A stretch of DNA of 56,811 nucleotides from NCBI GenBank assembly GCA_017415515.1, contig JAFQGI010000023.1:1-56811 (forward strand). The letters run 5' to 3'. Below are positions 16,901 to 24,909 of the stretch, one piece after another (the stretch's first letter is position 1; each line of letters opens with the position of its first letter). A program made the position numbers and the translations under genes. The stretch is from Clostridia bacterium. Its GTDB lineage: Bacteria > Bacillota > Clostridia > Oscillospirales > Acutalibacteraceae. The notes under the pieces are model-generated. The model did no database searches and had not been told where the DNA came from. It was given only the letters and a program-made list of their open reading frames with translations.

Positions 16901-17061
16901 GTAACCGCTGATGAAAGCGGTTTGTGATGATCGGTGAGATGTTTTTTCGTCAAAAAAGTCCAAAAGCGCAGGCAACACGGTATGCATTGGCGAGTATTTT
17001 GGGCGATGTTGGCGAAAAAACAGCCACCGAGCATTGCGAACAAGATTGAATCAGTGGTTAC
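16901..17061 (-). repeat. 161-bp imperfect palindromic repeat, copy 2
   Basis: Same length and about 85% identity by eye to 1081..1241, in the same orientation relative to the downstream gene. Ends GTAACCGCTGA / TCAGTGGTTAC; the long arm CGGTGAGATGTTTTTTCGTC pairs with the right arm that reads GGCGAAAAAACAGCCACCG on the plus strand. It ends about 3 bp before the ribosome-binding site of the ABC ATPase gene, as copy 1 does before grpE. Confidence 0.85.
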
Positions 17062-17386
17062 TTGTTCCGATTTCGGTCTCCTGCTACCACTATATGCATT
17101 CCGCCGCCGGTTGTGCGGTAAGAAAAGGAAGAGAGAATTGGCTATTTTTGGGATTTTCCCCCTTGACAATACCACAAGATATAGTGTAGTATAGTATCTG
17201 GTGGTATTTAGGGTTTTTCACCCTGTTTTCACCCTTCGATCCACGTATTTATGGCGACCCCGTGGGGGTAAACGCTTTTTTATGAAGGCTGCTGTGGCCT
17301 ATCGCTTGACAACTGAAAAAGTACCCCGCTGGGAGCGCCTTACCGTGACAACAATTTTTTGACAGAAAGTAGAGGTGTATCCCACA
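17062..17386 (+). other. Gap between ABC operon and rny: promoter region and leader
   Basis: 325 bp without a recognised conserved gene. It holds a probable rny promoter with an overlapping inverted repeat (17163..17206), a GACCCCGTGGGGGT hairpin near 17250, and a 26-codon open frame (17282..17362) with a poor ribosome-binding site. The promoter of the minus-strand ABC operon should also lie here but I could not place it convincingly. Confidence 0.6.
17163..17206 (+). promoter_or_regulatory. Probable rny promoter with overlapping inverted repeat
   Basis: TTGACA (17163..17168) and TAGTAT (17187..17192) with an 18-bp spacer. An inverted repeat with 12-bp arms, TACCACAAGATA (17170..17181) and TATCTGGTGGTA (17195..17206), pairs at 11 of 12 positions and has the -10 box in its 13-bp spacer. 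This looks like an operator for an unidentified repressor. Confidence 0.6.
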
Positions 17387-18952
17387 ATGGATCTGATGTA
17401 CGCAATCCTGATGGCTGCCGGCTCTTTGGTCGGTGGCGGTGCGGTTGCCGGTATCATCGCCTACCGTGCCGGCGGTAAACACCGCCAGAAGGTGGCCGAG
17501 GCCGCCATCGGCTCTGCCGAGGCGGAGGCCGAGCGCATCCTCAAAGATGCCCACGAGAAGGCCGAAGCCAGCCGAAAAGAAGCCGTGGTGAAGGCCAAGG
17601 ACGAGATCTACCGTCTGCGCAACGAGTCGGAGAAGGAGATCAAAGAGCGCCGCGCTGACGTACAGCGTCAGGAAAACCGTCTGCACCAGAAAGAGGAAAC
17701 TCTGGACCGCAAGATGGAAAACTATGAGAAAAAAGAAGAAAAACTGGCAGAGCGTGTCAAAGAGGTGGAGGCCCGCATGGCCGACGCCGAGGCGCTGAAA
17801 AAGAGCCAGTACGAGCTGTTGGAGCGTCTCTCCGGCTTCACTCAGGAGCAGGCGAAAGAATATTTGCTCAACAGCCTGAGCCAGGAGCTGGAGCACGAAA
17901 AGGCGGTCAAGATGGCCGAATTTGAGGCTCAGCTCAAAAACGACGCCGATCAGCGCGCCCGCAACCTGATCTCCCACGCCATCCAGCGTGTGGCCGCCGA
18001 CCAGGTGGCGGAGGCCACCGTGTCTGTGGTGGCGCTGCCCAACGACGAGATGAAGGGCCGTATCATCGGCCGCGAGGGCCGCAACATCCGCGCCATCGAG
18101 ACCCTGACCGGCATCGACCTGATCATCGACGACACCCCCGAGGCCATCACCCTGTCCGGCTTCGATCCCGTTCGCCGCGAGATCGCTCGCATTGCCATGG
18201 AGCGTTTGATCGCCGACGGTCGTATCCACCCTGCCCGCATCGAGGAGATGGTGAACAAGGCCCGCCGTGAGGTGGAGACCACCATCAAGGCCGAGGGCGA
18301 GCGCGCCATCCTGGAGACCGGTCTGCGGGGCATCAACCCCGAGATCGTCAAGCTGTTGGGGCGCCTGCGCTACCGCACCAGCTATGGTCAGAACGTGCTG
18401 CAACACTCCATGGAGGTTGCTTTCCTGTCCGGCATCATGGCCAGTGAATTGGGCATCGATCCCGAGATCGCACGCCGTGCCGGTCTGCTCCACGATATCG
18501 GTAAGTCTGTGGACCATCAGGTGGAGGGTAGCCACATCGAGATCGGTGTGGACATCGCCCGCAAGTTCAAAGAGAGCGAGGCTGTGGTGCACGCCATCCA
18601 GGCTCACCACGGCGACGTGGAGGCTCAGACCGTGGTTGCCTGTCTGGTACAGGCTGCCGACGCCATCTCCGCCGCCCGCCCCGGTGCTCGCCGCGAGAAT
18701 CTGGAGAACTACATCAAGCGCTTGGAGAAGCTGGAGGAGATCGCCAACAGCTTCGAGGGCGTGGAGAACTCCTTTGCCATCCAGGCCGGTCGCGAGGTGC
18801 GCATCATCGTGCGCCCCGACAAGGTCAACGACGACCAGATGATTATCCTGGCCCGCGAGATCGCCAAAAAGATCGAGGGCAATATGGATTACCCCGGTCA
18901 GATCAAGGTCAACCTCATCCGCGAGAACCGCGCCGTGGACTACGCGAAATAA
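17387..18952 (+). CDS. rny: Ribonuclease Y
   Basis: Membrane-anchored endoribonuclease that starts mRNA turnover in Firmicutes. The 521-residue product has the full layout: N-terminal membrane helix (about residues 3-25, rich in Gly/Ala), long coiled coil (about 30-190), KH domain with [26 protein letters not shown] split here as [12 protein letters not shown] and [12 protein letters not shown] (about 215-250), and the HD phosphohydrolase domain with LLHDIGK and AHHGDV metal ligands, ending at a conserved C-terminal domain. The ATG at 17387 has GAGGTG nine bases upstream; a GTG at 17375 overlaps that site. Single gene with its own terminator. Confidence 0.97.
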   Translation: MDLMYAILMAAGSLVGGGAVAGIIAYRAGGKHRQKVAEAAIGSAEAEAERILKDAHEKAEASRKEAVVKAKDEIYRLRNESEKEIKERRADVQRQENRLHQKEETLDRKMENYEKKEEKLAERVKEVEARMADAEALKKSQYELLERLSGFTQEQAKEYLLNSLSQELEHEKAVKMAEFEAQLKNDADQRARNLISHAIQRVAADQVAEATVSVVALPNDEMKGRIIGREGRNIRAIETLTGIDLIIDDTPEAITLSGFDPVRREIARIAMERLIADGRIHPARIEEMVNKARREVETTIKAEGERAILETGLRGINPEIVKLLGRLRYRTSYGQNVLQHSMEVAFLSGIMASELGIDPEIARRAGLLHDIGKSVDHQVEGSHIEIGVDIARKFKESEAVVHAIQAHHGDVEAQTVVACLVQAADAISAARPGARRENLENYIKRLEKLEEIANSFEGVENSFAIQAGREVRIIVRPDKVNDDQMIILAREIAKKIEGNMDYPGQIKVNLIRENRAVDYAK

Positions 18953-18963
18953 TGGGCATAACG

Positions 18964-18997
18964 AAAGCCGACCAACATCCTGTTGGTCGGCTTTTTT
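18964..18997 (+). terminator. Intrinsic terminator of rny
   Basis: AAGCCGACCAACA - tcc - TGTTGGTCGGCTTTTTT, twelve bases after the rny stop. Confidence 0.93.
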
Positions 18998-19035
18998 CTG
19001 TTCAATGGAACGGTGGCGCGGGGGCTTTGCTCTCT

Positions 19036-19500
19036 TTACAAAAGCTGTTCCATACCGATTTTCAGCGGGGTCATGCCCAGGGACTCGTAAAAACGCAGGG
19101 CGGTGGGGTTGCAACTCCACACGTTGAGGGTGACGTTGTAGCACCCATTCTCCCGTGCCATCGCCACGGCGGCGTCGTAGAGAGTGTGCCCGATATGCTG
19201 ACCGCGAAGATTTTCGTCCACGCACAGATCGTCGATATACAGCGTTTTGATCGCGGTGAGGGCTCCGTCATCGAGGTGCTGCTGATAGACGCAGAAGCAA
19301 TAACCCTGCACGCAGTCGACGTCGTCCACCGCCACCAAGATGGGGCGGTCTTTGTCCCTCAACAATTCCGCCAATTCCTCATCGGAATATTTGCGTCCCG
19401 CCTTGAAAATATCGGGGCGCCCCTTGTGATGCACCAAGCAGACCTGTCGCAGCAGGTCGCCGATTTTGGGGATATCCTTTTCCATAGCCAAACGAATCAT
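19036..19500 (-). CDS. GNAT-family N-acetyltransferase
   Basis: Acetyl-CoA-dependent acyltransferase fold. The 154-residue product begins MIRLAMEKDIPKIGDLL and contains IDDLCVDENLRGQHIGHTLYDAA, where the R/Q-x-x-G-x-G/A motif for acetyl-CoA appears as RGQHIG, then NVWSCNPTALRFYESLGM, the typical C-terminal motif B. The ATG at 19500 has AAGGAGT seven bases upstream. It is transcribed on its own after the dispersed-repeat segment that follows the dehydrogenase gene. The substrate (a small amine or a protein N-terminus) cannot be told. Confidence 0.9.
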   Translation of the reverse strand: MIRLAMEKDIPKIGDLLRQVCLVHHKGRPDIFKAGRKYSDEELAELLRDKDRPILVAVDDVDCVQGYCFCVYQQHLDDGALTAIKTLYIDDLCVDENLRGQHIGHTLYDAAVAMARENGCYNVTLNVWSCNPTALRFYESLGMTPLKIGMEQLL

Positions 19501-19520
19501 ACTGATAACTCCTTTGTCAG

Positions 19521-19647
19521 CCTCCCTCTCCGAGCGAGGTGGATTTCGCCGCAGGCGAAAGACGGAGGGAGTGAAACACCCGCCGCCTATCGGCGGCAAC
19601 TCCCTCAGTCACGGCTTCGCCGTGCCAGCTCCCTCAAAGAGGGAGCC
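19521..19647. repeat. Dispersed repeat C, copy 1
   Basis: About 127 bp framed by CCTCCCTCTCCGAG on the left and CTCCCTCAAAGAGGGAGCC on the right. It contains several small hairpins (GGATTTCGCCGCAGGCGAAA, CACGGCTTCGCCGTG). The same framing sequence occurs at 44943..45044 with a different, shorter middle. It lies between the GNAT and dehydrogenase genes. A non-coding repeat; no open frame is believable. Confidence 0.8.
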
Positions 19648-19650
19648 TTT

Positions 19651-20595
19651 TTACACCCTATTTATCGGATCGCCGGCGAGGAAGCGGCGGAGATTCTCCG
19701 CCACCACGCCCATCAGGCGGTGGCGGGTTTCCAGACCCGCCCAAGCGATGTGAGGGGTGATGATGAGATTGGGGGCGCCATACAGCGGGCAATCCGCCGT
19801 CATGGGCTCCACCTGCAACACGTCCACGCCCGCGCCCAGCAGATGACCGCTCTCCAAAGCGGCACGAAGCGCCCGCTCATCCACCAGACCGCCCCGAGAA
19901 GTGTTGATAAAGATCGCCCCCTCCTTCATGGCGACAAAGGCGGCGGCGTCCATCATCCCTTGGCTGTCGGCATTGAGGGGACAGTGCAAGGTCACAATGT
20001 CGGAACGACGGAGAAGCTCCTCAAACGGCACCTGCTCCACATCCGTGTCGGGGATGGGGCGGCGGCCGTGAACCAGCACCTGCATACCAAAGGCACGCGC
20101 CATATCCCCCACCCGACGACCAATGGCGCCATAGCCAACGATGCCGATGGTCTTGCCGCACAGCTCCGTCAGCGGAATGGGAAAACAGGCGAAGGTGCGA
20201 CTGCGTATCCAGTCCCCCTGTGCCACGGTGGCGTTGTACTCGTGGACGCGGTCGGTGAGTGCCAACAAAAGGGCAAAGGTGTGCTGGGCCACCGCCTCGG
20301 TGGAATAGCCGGGGACGTTGCACACCGTCACCCCGTGGGAGGCGGCGTAGGCCACGTCGATATTGTTAAATCCCGTGGCGAACAACCCCACGTATTTTAG
20401 GGTGGGGCAAGCCGCCATCACCTCGGCGGTGATGGGCACCTTGTTGCACAGCACCGCATCGGCACCCTGCAAACGGGGGATGATCTCTTCCTCGGAGGTC
20501 AGATCGTATTCGATCACCTCGCCGAATTCTTTCAAAAACGCCAGATCCACACCGTGACCCACCACGGTGGCGGCATCGGCAACCACAATACGCAT
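19651..20595 (-). CDS. D-2-hydroxyacid dehydrogenase
   Basis: NAD(P)-dependent reduction of a 2-keto acid to the D-2-hydroxy acid. The 314-residue product has the split catalytic domain and a central Rossmann fold: IGIVGYGAIGRRVGDMARAFG (broken: GYGAIGRRVG), LHCPL, NTSRGGLVDERAL with the substrate-binding Arg, and the catalytic His in PHIAWAG. The HIAWA ending is characteristic of the glycerate dehydrogenase/hydroxypyruvate reductase branch, so that activity is the best guess. The ATG at 20595 is chosen for GGAGG eight bases upstream. The stop is followed at once by dispersed repeat C. Confidence 0.92.
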   Translation of the reverse strand: MRIVVADAATVVGHGVDLAFLKEFGEVIEYDLTSEEEIIPRLQGADAVLCNKVPITAEVMAACPTLKYVGLFATGFNNIDVAYAASHGVTVCNVPGYSTEAVAQHTFALLLALTDRVHEYNATVAQGDWIRSRTFACFPIPLTELCGKTIGIVGYGAIGRRVGDMARAFGMQVLVHGRRPIPDTDVEQVPFEELLRRSDIVTLHCPLNADSQGMMDAAAFVAMKEGAIFINTSRGGLVDERALRAALESGHLLGAGVDVLQVEPMTADCPLYGAPNLIITPHIAWAGLETRHRLMGVVAENLRRFLAGDPINRV

Positions 20596-20718
20596 TTGCA
20601 AAGCCTCCTTTTACGAGGATAGTGTACCACAATTTTATCGCGTGTGCAATTCCCTCTTTTCTTTTGTATCAAAACGTGGTATACTACATACGATAACCGA
20701 AAGAGAGGAGGAATCTCC

Positions 20719-21642
20719 ATGACCCAAACCATCCAAGCCATCAACCAAGCACTGTGCGCCGATGCCGCCGCCTTTGTGCAGGCGTGCGAGGCGGACTATC
20801 ACCGCCAACTCACCGAAATCGCCGACCATATTGCCGCCCACCGCGACACCTGCCCCATCGTGCTCATTTCCGGGCCCAGCGGCAGCGGCAAAACCACCAC
20901 CGCACGCATGCTGGAGGCGGAATTGGACCGCCGCGGTCTGGAGACCCACACCCTCTCCCAAGACAACTATTTCCGCACCAACACCCCCGAGGAAACCGCC
21001 CTGCGGCAGGCGGGCATGCTGGATCTGGAATCCCCCGCCCGTGTGGACGAGGTGCTGCTGGCACAGCAGCTGGAGGACATCATTGCCTGCCGACCGGTGG
21101 AATTGCCGGTGTTCGATTTTCGGGAGTGCGTGTGCAAGCCCTCCGGTGTCACCTTCACCCGCCAACCGGGAGAGATCGTGATTTTGGAAGGCATCCACGT
21201 GCTGAATCCTGCGGTGGTGCCGCTATCCGAAAACCAAACGGTGCGGCTGTACGTCAGCGTGCGCACCCGCGTGGAGGGGAAGGACGGCGGCCTGCTCCAC
21301 CCCAAATACGTGCGCTTACTGCGGCGCATGCTCCGCGACGTGGGCGGCCGCGGCCGCCCCGCCGAAGGGACCCTCTCCATGTTCCACAACGTGGAGGAGG
21401 GAGAGCAGAAATACATCATGCCCTACAAGCACCGCTCCACCTTTGACGTCGACACCTTCTGCCCCTACGAGCTGAACGTCTATCGCGCCGTACTGCCCGA
21501 CGAGGTGGCGGCGCTGAAAGACCACCCCGATATGCAGGAGTTGCTGAGCCTGCTCACCGAGGCGTTGCCGTTGGAGCCGACGGTGGTTCCCCCCACCGCC
21601 CTCATCCGCGAATTTGTGGGCGGCAGTATCTATGAAGACTAA
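20719..21642 (+). CDS. Uridine kinase-like nucleoside kinase
   Basis: P-loop kinase of the phosphoribulokinase/uridine kinase family. The 307-residue product has Walker A GPSGSGKTTTARMLE (about residues 51-65), the substrate loop LSQDNYFR, PVFDFR, and ILEGIHVLNP, matching uridine kinases. The C-terminal part (RRMLRDVGGRGRPAEGTLSMFHNVEEGEQKYI, given here in pieces) has the R-x4-GR-x4 lid typical of the clostridial uridine-kinase-like group that is often found without or with an N-terminal TGS/threonyl-tRNA-synthetase-like domain; no such domain is present. AGAGGAGG precedes the ATG. Exact nucleoside not determined. A small membrane protein gene follows 18 bp later. Confidence 0.85.
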   Translation: MTQTIQAINQALCADAAAFVQACEADYHRQLTEIADHIAAHRDTCPIVLISGPSGSGKTTTARMLEAELDRRGLETHTLSQDNYFRTNTPEETALRQAGMLDLESPARVDEVLLAQQLEDIIACRPVELPVFDFRECVCKPSGVTFTRQPGEIVILEGIHVLNPAVVPLSENQTVRLYVSVRTRVEGKDGGLLHPKYVRLLRRMLRDVGGRGRPAEGTLSMFHNVEEGEQKYIMPYKHRSTFDVDTFCPYELNVYRAVLPDEVAALKDHPDMQELLSLLTEALPLEPTVVPPTALIREFVGGSIYED

Positions 21643-21660
21643 CACGAAGGAGTGTCAACT

Positions 21661-21912
21661 ATGGATTTTCCTTTCACGAAATTGAGTTACAGAAACAGCG
21701 AAACGGTATTGGGCGTTCTGCTGATCCTGCTTCTGTTGGCGTTGGTGGTGCTGTTGCTGTCGCTGCCGTGGATCGAGTGGTTTCGGCAGGAACTGAAATA
21801 CATCAACACCGAGATCGAACGCAACGCCGAAAACGAACGGGAGCAAAACCGTTGGAAGCGACGTAAAAAACGACTGTTGCTGTCCATTATCCCCGGTATA
21901 AAATACGAATAA
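21661..21912 (+). CDS. Small membrane protein, function unknown
   Basis: An 83-residue product with one strong hydrophobic stretch (about residues 17-40, VLGVLLILLLLALVVLLLSL) and a charged, Arg/Lys/Glu-rich cytoplasm-like tail that ends IIPGIKYE. The ATG at 21661 has AAGGAG eight bases upstream; a GTG three codons earlier overlaps that site. It is 18 bp downstream of the uridine-kinase-like gene, so they are probably co-transcribed, and it ends at a bidirectional terminator. No family recognised. Confidence 0.7.
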   Translation: MDFPFTKLSYRNSETVLGVLLILLLLALVVLLLSLPWIEWFRQELKYINTEIERNAENEREQNRWKRRKKRLLLSIIPGIKYE

Positions 21913-21915
21913 GAA

Positions 21916-21954
21916 ACAGTGCCGCTGTGGTTGAGCCCACAGCGGCACTTTTTT
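21916..21954. terminator. Bidirectional intrinsic terminator
   Basis: AGTGCCGCTGTGG - ttgag - CCCACAGCGGCACTTTTTT, between a plus-strand gene (stop 21912) and the minus-strand mnmM gene (stop 21953). Confidence 0.9.
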
Positions 21955-22528
21955 ATGCTTCTTTGATGATAAACACAGGGATGGGGACGTCGCCGGTGCG
22001 ATTGGCAAAATCGCCGCGAATGACGGTGAAGCGGCGGTTATCGATAGTAGGAAGAAAATCCAGAATGGCGTCTCGCTCGGTGGTGCCGTTTTGCCGTCCG
22101 TAATAAAGGCAAAGGGTCATCACACCGCCCACCTTCAGAATGTCGAGGGCGGCCCGCACCGCCGCCACGCTGGTGTCGGCGTGGGAGAAGGTGTTGTGAT
22201 CCCCACCGGGGAGCCAGCCGAAATTGAACATAATGCCGTCGGCGGAACAAGGGGCGGCGTAATCGCCCAAGCGGCTGTGGCAATCCTGCACCACCTGTGC
22301 ACGGTGGGCCATCCCCTCCCCGGTCAGCAGGGCGGCGGTCTGCGCCACGGCATCGGACTGAATATCCAACGCCAGCACCCGACCGCTCTCCCCCACCAAG
22401 CGGCAGAGAAAGAGGGTGTCCCGCCCTTTGCCGGCGGTGGCGTCGATGCAGAAAGCGCCCTCACGAATGTGGGCGGCCATAAACTGATGGCTCAGCCCTA
22501 AGGCGTTGAGGGGAAAGTTATTCTCCAT
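21953..22528 (-). CDS. mnmM: tRNA (mnm5s2U34) methyltransferase MnmM (YtqB family)
   Basis: SAM-dependent methyltransferase; the Gram-positive YtqB family was shown to finish the mnm5 group on U34 of certain tRNAs, a job done by MnmC in E. coli. The 191-residue product, the usual length, has motif I FCIDATAGKGRDTLFL, LALDIQSDAV for SAM ribose binding, MFNFGWLPGGDH (the NxGxLPGGDH segment that marks this family) and TLCLYYG. It overlaps the end of the preceding hypothetical gene by 11 bp and is the last gene of the holB-to-mnmM run. Fits beside other RNA-modification genes (RsmI, TrmN6-like). Confidence 0.92.
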   Translation of the reverse strand: MENNFPLNALGLSHQFMAAHIREGAFCIDATAGKGRDTLFLCRLVGESGRVLALDIQSDAVAQTAALLTGEGMAHRAQVVQDCHSRLGDYAAPCSADGIMFNFGWLPGGDHNTFSHADTSVAAVRAALDILKVGGVMTLCLYYGRQNGTTERDAILDFLPTIDNRRFTVIRGDFANRTGDVPIPVFIIKEA

Positions 22529-23096
22529 CGTTGGGTTCCTCGGCGGGCTCTTCGCCCATCAATTCGGCAATATGGTCACGGATATAGGTCACGCACAGGG
22601 ACAGGGGGCACTCGCTCTCCACGGCGTGGTGGAAGGCGGTTTCCGCAGCGGTGGTGTCCTCTCCCTCTTTATGCAAGGCAATCACGTCGTTCAGCGCCGC
22701 AGCAGTGGCGGGAGCGCCGATGAGCGGCAGACCGTCACAGGCGTCCTGCACCACGTCACGGGTGGCGGTGTGGGTCAGGGCGGGATAATCGCCGCGAGCC
22801 AGCTCCTTGCATACCGCCCAAATGCTGTATACCACCAGATAGGGCTGAGGCTTTTTCGACAGGGTGTAGAGGGGGTCGGGCTTGCGACTCTCGGCGGCTT
22901 CCGCCAGCACGTGAGCCACCACCGCCTCCACCAGCTCGTCATCGGGGGTGTCCGCCAGCAGCTCGGGGGTTAGTGTTTTGTATTTCTTCATCAGCCGTGC
23001 CGAACGGCTGTCGTCGCCACGACGGCGACCCAACTTCTGAATGGCCAAAAAGCAGACCACCAAGGCCAGCATAATGCCAATTTCTTTCCAAGGCAT
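22518..23096 (-). CDS. Hypothetical membrane-anchored protein
   Basis: A 192-residue product with one N-terminal hydrophobic helix (about residues 5-20, IGIMLALVVCFLAIQ) followed by a basic patch (KLGRRRGDDSRSARLMKKY), and then a mostly helical soluble domain ending in an acidic tail (EEPAEEPNDGE). No known family was recognised. It lies two bases after rsmI and overlaps mnmM by 11 bp, so it is translationally coupled to both. The ATG at 23096 follows the rsmI stop at 23099 directly. Context suggests nothing firm about its role; clade-specific conservation of this neighbour would be informative. Confidence 0.75.
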   Translation of the reverse strand: MPWKEIGIMLALVVCFLAIQKLGRRRGDDSRSARLMKKYKTLTPELLADTPDDELVEAVVAHVLAEAAESRKPDPLYTLSKKPQPYLVVYSIWAVCKELARGDYPALTHTATRDVVQDACDGLPLIGAPATAAALNDVIALHKEGEDTTAAETAFHHAVESECPLSLCVTYIRDHIAELMGEEPAEEPNDGE

Positions 23097-23098
23097 GA

Positions 23099-23944
23099 TT
23101 AATCCTCCTTATCGTTAAGCAACAGGCGATAAATATCGCCCTTTTTCAATCCGGTGTCGGCGGCGGCGGCCTTCGCCGCCTCGGAGGGGGACATTCCCTC
23201 CCGCAGATAGGCGCGGGCGACGTCTGCCGCCTCCTCAGGGGTGGCGGGGGCGGTCTCGGCGGGGGTGGCTCCCCCCACGATCAGCACAAACTCGCCCCGG
23301 GGATCTTCACGGTCGTATTTCTTCACCGCCCCGGACAGGGTGGTGCGGATCACCTCTTCGTGAATCTTGGTGATCTCCCGCACCAAGGCGATGGGGCGGT
23401 CACCCAACGCCGCCAACAGGTCGGCAAGGGTATATTTCAGTTTATGGGGGGCTTCGTAAAACACCATGGTGCGGGTTTCGCATCTCAGGCTGTCCAGATG
23501 GGTGCGGCGAGAGCGCTTGTTCACACTGAGGAAGCCCTCAAAGGTGAAACGCCCCGTGGGCAACCCCGCCAAAGCCAGCGCCGTCGCCACGGCGGTAGGG
23601 CCGGGAACGACCCCCACGGGAATCCCCTTTTGGTGGCAGAGATTCACCAGATCCTCGCCGGGGTCGGAGATGGCGGGCATACCCGCATCGCTGACCAACA
23701 CACCGCACTCGCCCGAAAGCAGGCGGGCACACAGGCGCTCACCGCTTTCCCGCTTGTTGTGCTCATGATAGCTCACCAGCGGCTTAGTGATCCCAAAATG
23801 ATTGAGCAGTTTCAGCGTCACGCGGGTGTCCTCGGCGGCGATGAAATCGCAGGTTTCCAACGCCTCGATGGCACGCGGAGAAAAATCCGACAGATTGCCG
23901 ATGGGGGTTCCCACCAGCGTCAGCCGTCCTATGGTATCGCTCAT
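23099..23944 (-). CDS. rsmI: 16S rRNA (cytidine1402-2'-O)-methyltransferase RsmI
   Basis: Methylates the ribose of C1402 in the decoding centre of 16S rRNA. The 281-residue product has the tetrapyrrole-methylase fold: LTLVGTPIGNLSDFSPRA at the start, AAEDTR, VSYHEHN, LVSDAGMPAISDPG, VPGPTAVATALALAGLP and FYEAPH, all diagnostic of RsmI. The C-terminal region keeps GEFVLIVGG followed by a small helical domain. Its start overlaps the upstream methyltransferase stop by 4 bp (ATGA). Order holB-ricT-...-trmN6-like-rsmI follows the Firmicutes pattern. Confidence 0.96.
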   Translation of the reverse strand: MSDTIGRLTLVGTPIGNLSDFSPRAIEALETCDFIAAEDTRVTLKLLNHFGITKPLVSYHEHNKRESGERLCARLLSGECGVLVSDAGMPAISDPGEDLVNLCHQKGIPVGVVPGPTAVATALALAGLPTGRFTFEGFLSVNKRSRRTHLDSLRCETRTMVFYEAPHKLKYTLADLLAALGDRPIALVREITKIHEEVIRTTLSGAVKKYDREDPRGEFVLIVGGATPAETAPATPEEAADVARAYLREGMSPSEAAKAAAADTGLKKGDIYRLLLNDKED

Positions 23945-24663
23945 ACCGTCACCTCCCGATAAATCTCCCGCAAAGCGGGGGTGGGGTCACCCTCGTCGGT
24001 ATACAGCACCAACGGCGGCAACCACGTTAAGCCTGCATGGGCATCTTTTTTCGCTTCCAACAAAAACAGCCAGGGGGCGGTGTCCCCACGCTTTTGCACC
24101 GCCTGCAACCGCTTAGGCTCTAAACGGTGCGCCGTCAAGGCCGCCAGCACATCGCTGAGCCGCTCGGGACGGTGGCAGAGGAAAAAGCGTCCGCCGCTTG
24201 TAAGCAACCACGCGGCGGCGGCGCACAGGCTATCCAGCGTATCCTCCTGCTCGTGACGAGCGATGGCGGAAGCCTCCTCTGCGTTGGTGGGGCCGCTACC
24301 CGCCGGAAAATAGGGCGGATTGCACACCACCCGACGAAAAGAACCCGCAGGAGCAAGCGAACGGGGATCATGCCAATCCCCCACCGCGAAGGTGGGCTTG
24401 GGCTCACCCACGAAGCGGGCGGCCCCCAACTGCGCCAGTTCAATGGCAGTCGGCTGTATATCCACGCCGTGCACAGACGAGGGTCGGCCCCCTGCGGCCA
24501 ACCGCAGGGCGATGGCGCCGCAGCCGGTGCCCAGCTCGCACACCGCCTCACCCACGCAGGGCATGGCAAAATGGGACAACAGCATGGCATCGGTGCCGAA
24601 GCGATGGGTGTCGTCCACCGCCGCCACGACATCGCCGTAGACGGGAACATAGGTGATGGCCAT
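23941..24663 (-). CDS. TrmN6/YfiC-like tRNA adenine-N6 methyltransferase (YabB type)
   Basis: SAM-dependent N6-adenine methyltransferase; the E. coli relative YfiC modifies A37 of tRNA-Val, and YabB is the B. subtilis counterpart. The 240-residue product has HRFGTDAMLLSHF, motif I VCELGTGCGAIALRLA, HGVDIQPTAIELAQ and the catalytic VCNPPYF (N-P-P-Y) typical of amino-methyltransferases. The ATG at 24663 is preferred for GAGGAGG eight bases upstream. The gene overlaps rsmI by 4 bp. Family call is firm; the exact tRNA substrate is inferred from relatives. Confidence 0.9.
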   Translation of the reverse strand: MAITYVPVYGDVVAAVDDTHRFGTDAMLLSHFAMPCVGEAVCELGTGCGAIALRLAAGGRPSSVHGVDIQPTAIELAQLGAARFVGEPKPTFAVGDWHDPRSLAPAGSFRRVVCNPPYFPAGSGPTNAEEASAIARHEQEDTLDSLCAAAAWLLTSGGRFFLCHRPERLSDVLAALTAHRLEPKRLQAVQKRGDTAPWLFLLEAKKDAHAGLTWLPPLVLYTDEGDPTPALREIYREVTV

Positions 24664-24697
24664 AACGCTGTCCTCCTCGCAATACTTCATAGAGTGC

Positions 24698-24730
24698 AAA
24701 ACGCCGGACAGTGCACACTGTCCGGCGTTG
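24698..24730 (-). terminator. Intrinsic terminator after the ferredoxin gene
   Basis: Near-perfect palindrome ACGCCGGACAGTG / CACTGTCCGGCGT, followed on the minus strand by TTTTGC. It sits between the ferredoxin stop (24742) and the TrmN6-like start (24663) and would reduce read-through between them. Confidence 0.75.
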
Positions 24731-24741
24731 CCAATGTACGA

Positions 24742-24909
24742 TTAGCCCTCGATCGCACCCACGGGGCACTGATCGGCGCAAGCACCGCAATCGATGCAAG
24801 CATCGGCGTCGATCACATACTTGCCGTCGCCCTCGGAGATCGCACCCACGGGGCAGCCCTCGGCGCAAGCGCCGCACATGATGCAAGCATCACCAATAAC
24901 AAAAGCCAT
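24742..24909 (-). CDS. 2[4Fe-4S] ferredoxin
   Basis: Small low-potential electron carrier. The 55-residue product has two cysteine motifs, CIMCGACAEGCP and CIDCGACADQCP, each binding one [4Fe-4S] cluster as in clostridial ferredoxins of about 55 residues. The two halves are also similar at DNA level (each with GCACCCACGGGGCA on the plus strand), an internal duplication. The ATG at 24909 follows GGAGGTGTAAAG. It has its own terminator and sits between ricT and the TrmN6-like gene, where B. subtilis has yabA. Confidence 0.95.
   Translation of the reverse strand: MAFVIGDACIMCGACAEGCPVGAISEGDGKYVIDADACIDCGACADQCPVGAIEG

Noticed and set aside
16885-17175. N-terminal extension of the ABC ATPase through the palindromic repeat
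   Set aside because: The frame is open by chance across the 161-bp repeat. The family start with a good ribosome-binding site is at 16884.
17249-19225. 658-codon open frame on the minus strand
   Set aside because: It lies opposite rny, is made of low-complexity Gly/Leu/Val/His sequence and has no ribosome-binding site. It arises from the high GC and codon use of rny.
19521-19647. Repeat C considered as a CRISPR array or multi-terminator
   Set aside because: The units are not regularly spaced and there are no identical repeats with unique spacers. No Cas genes are in the window. The hairpins lack consistent T-runs.
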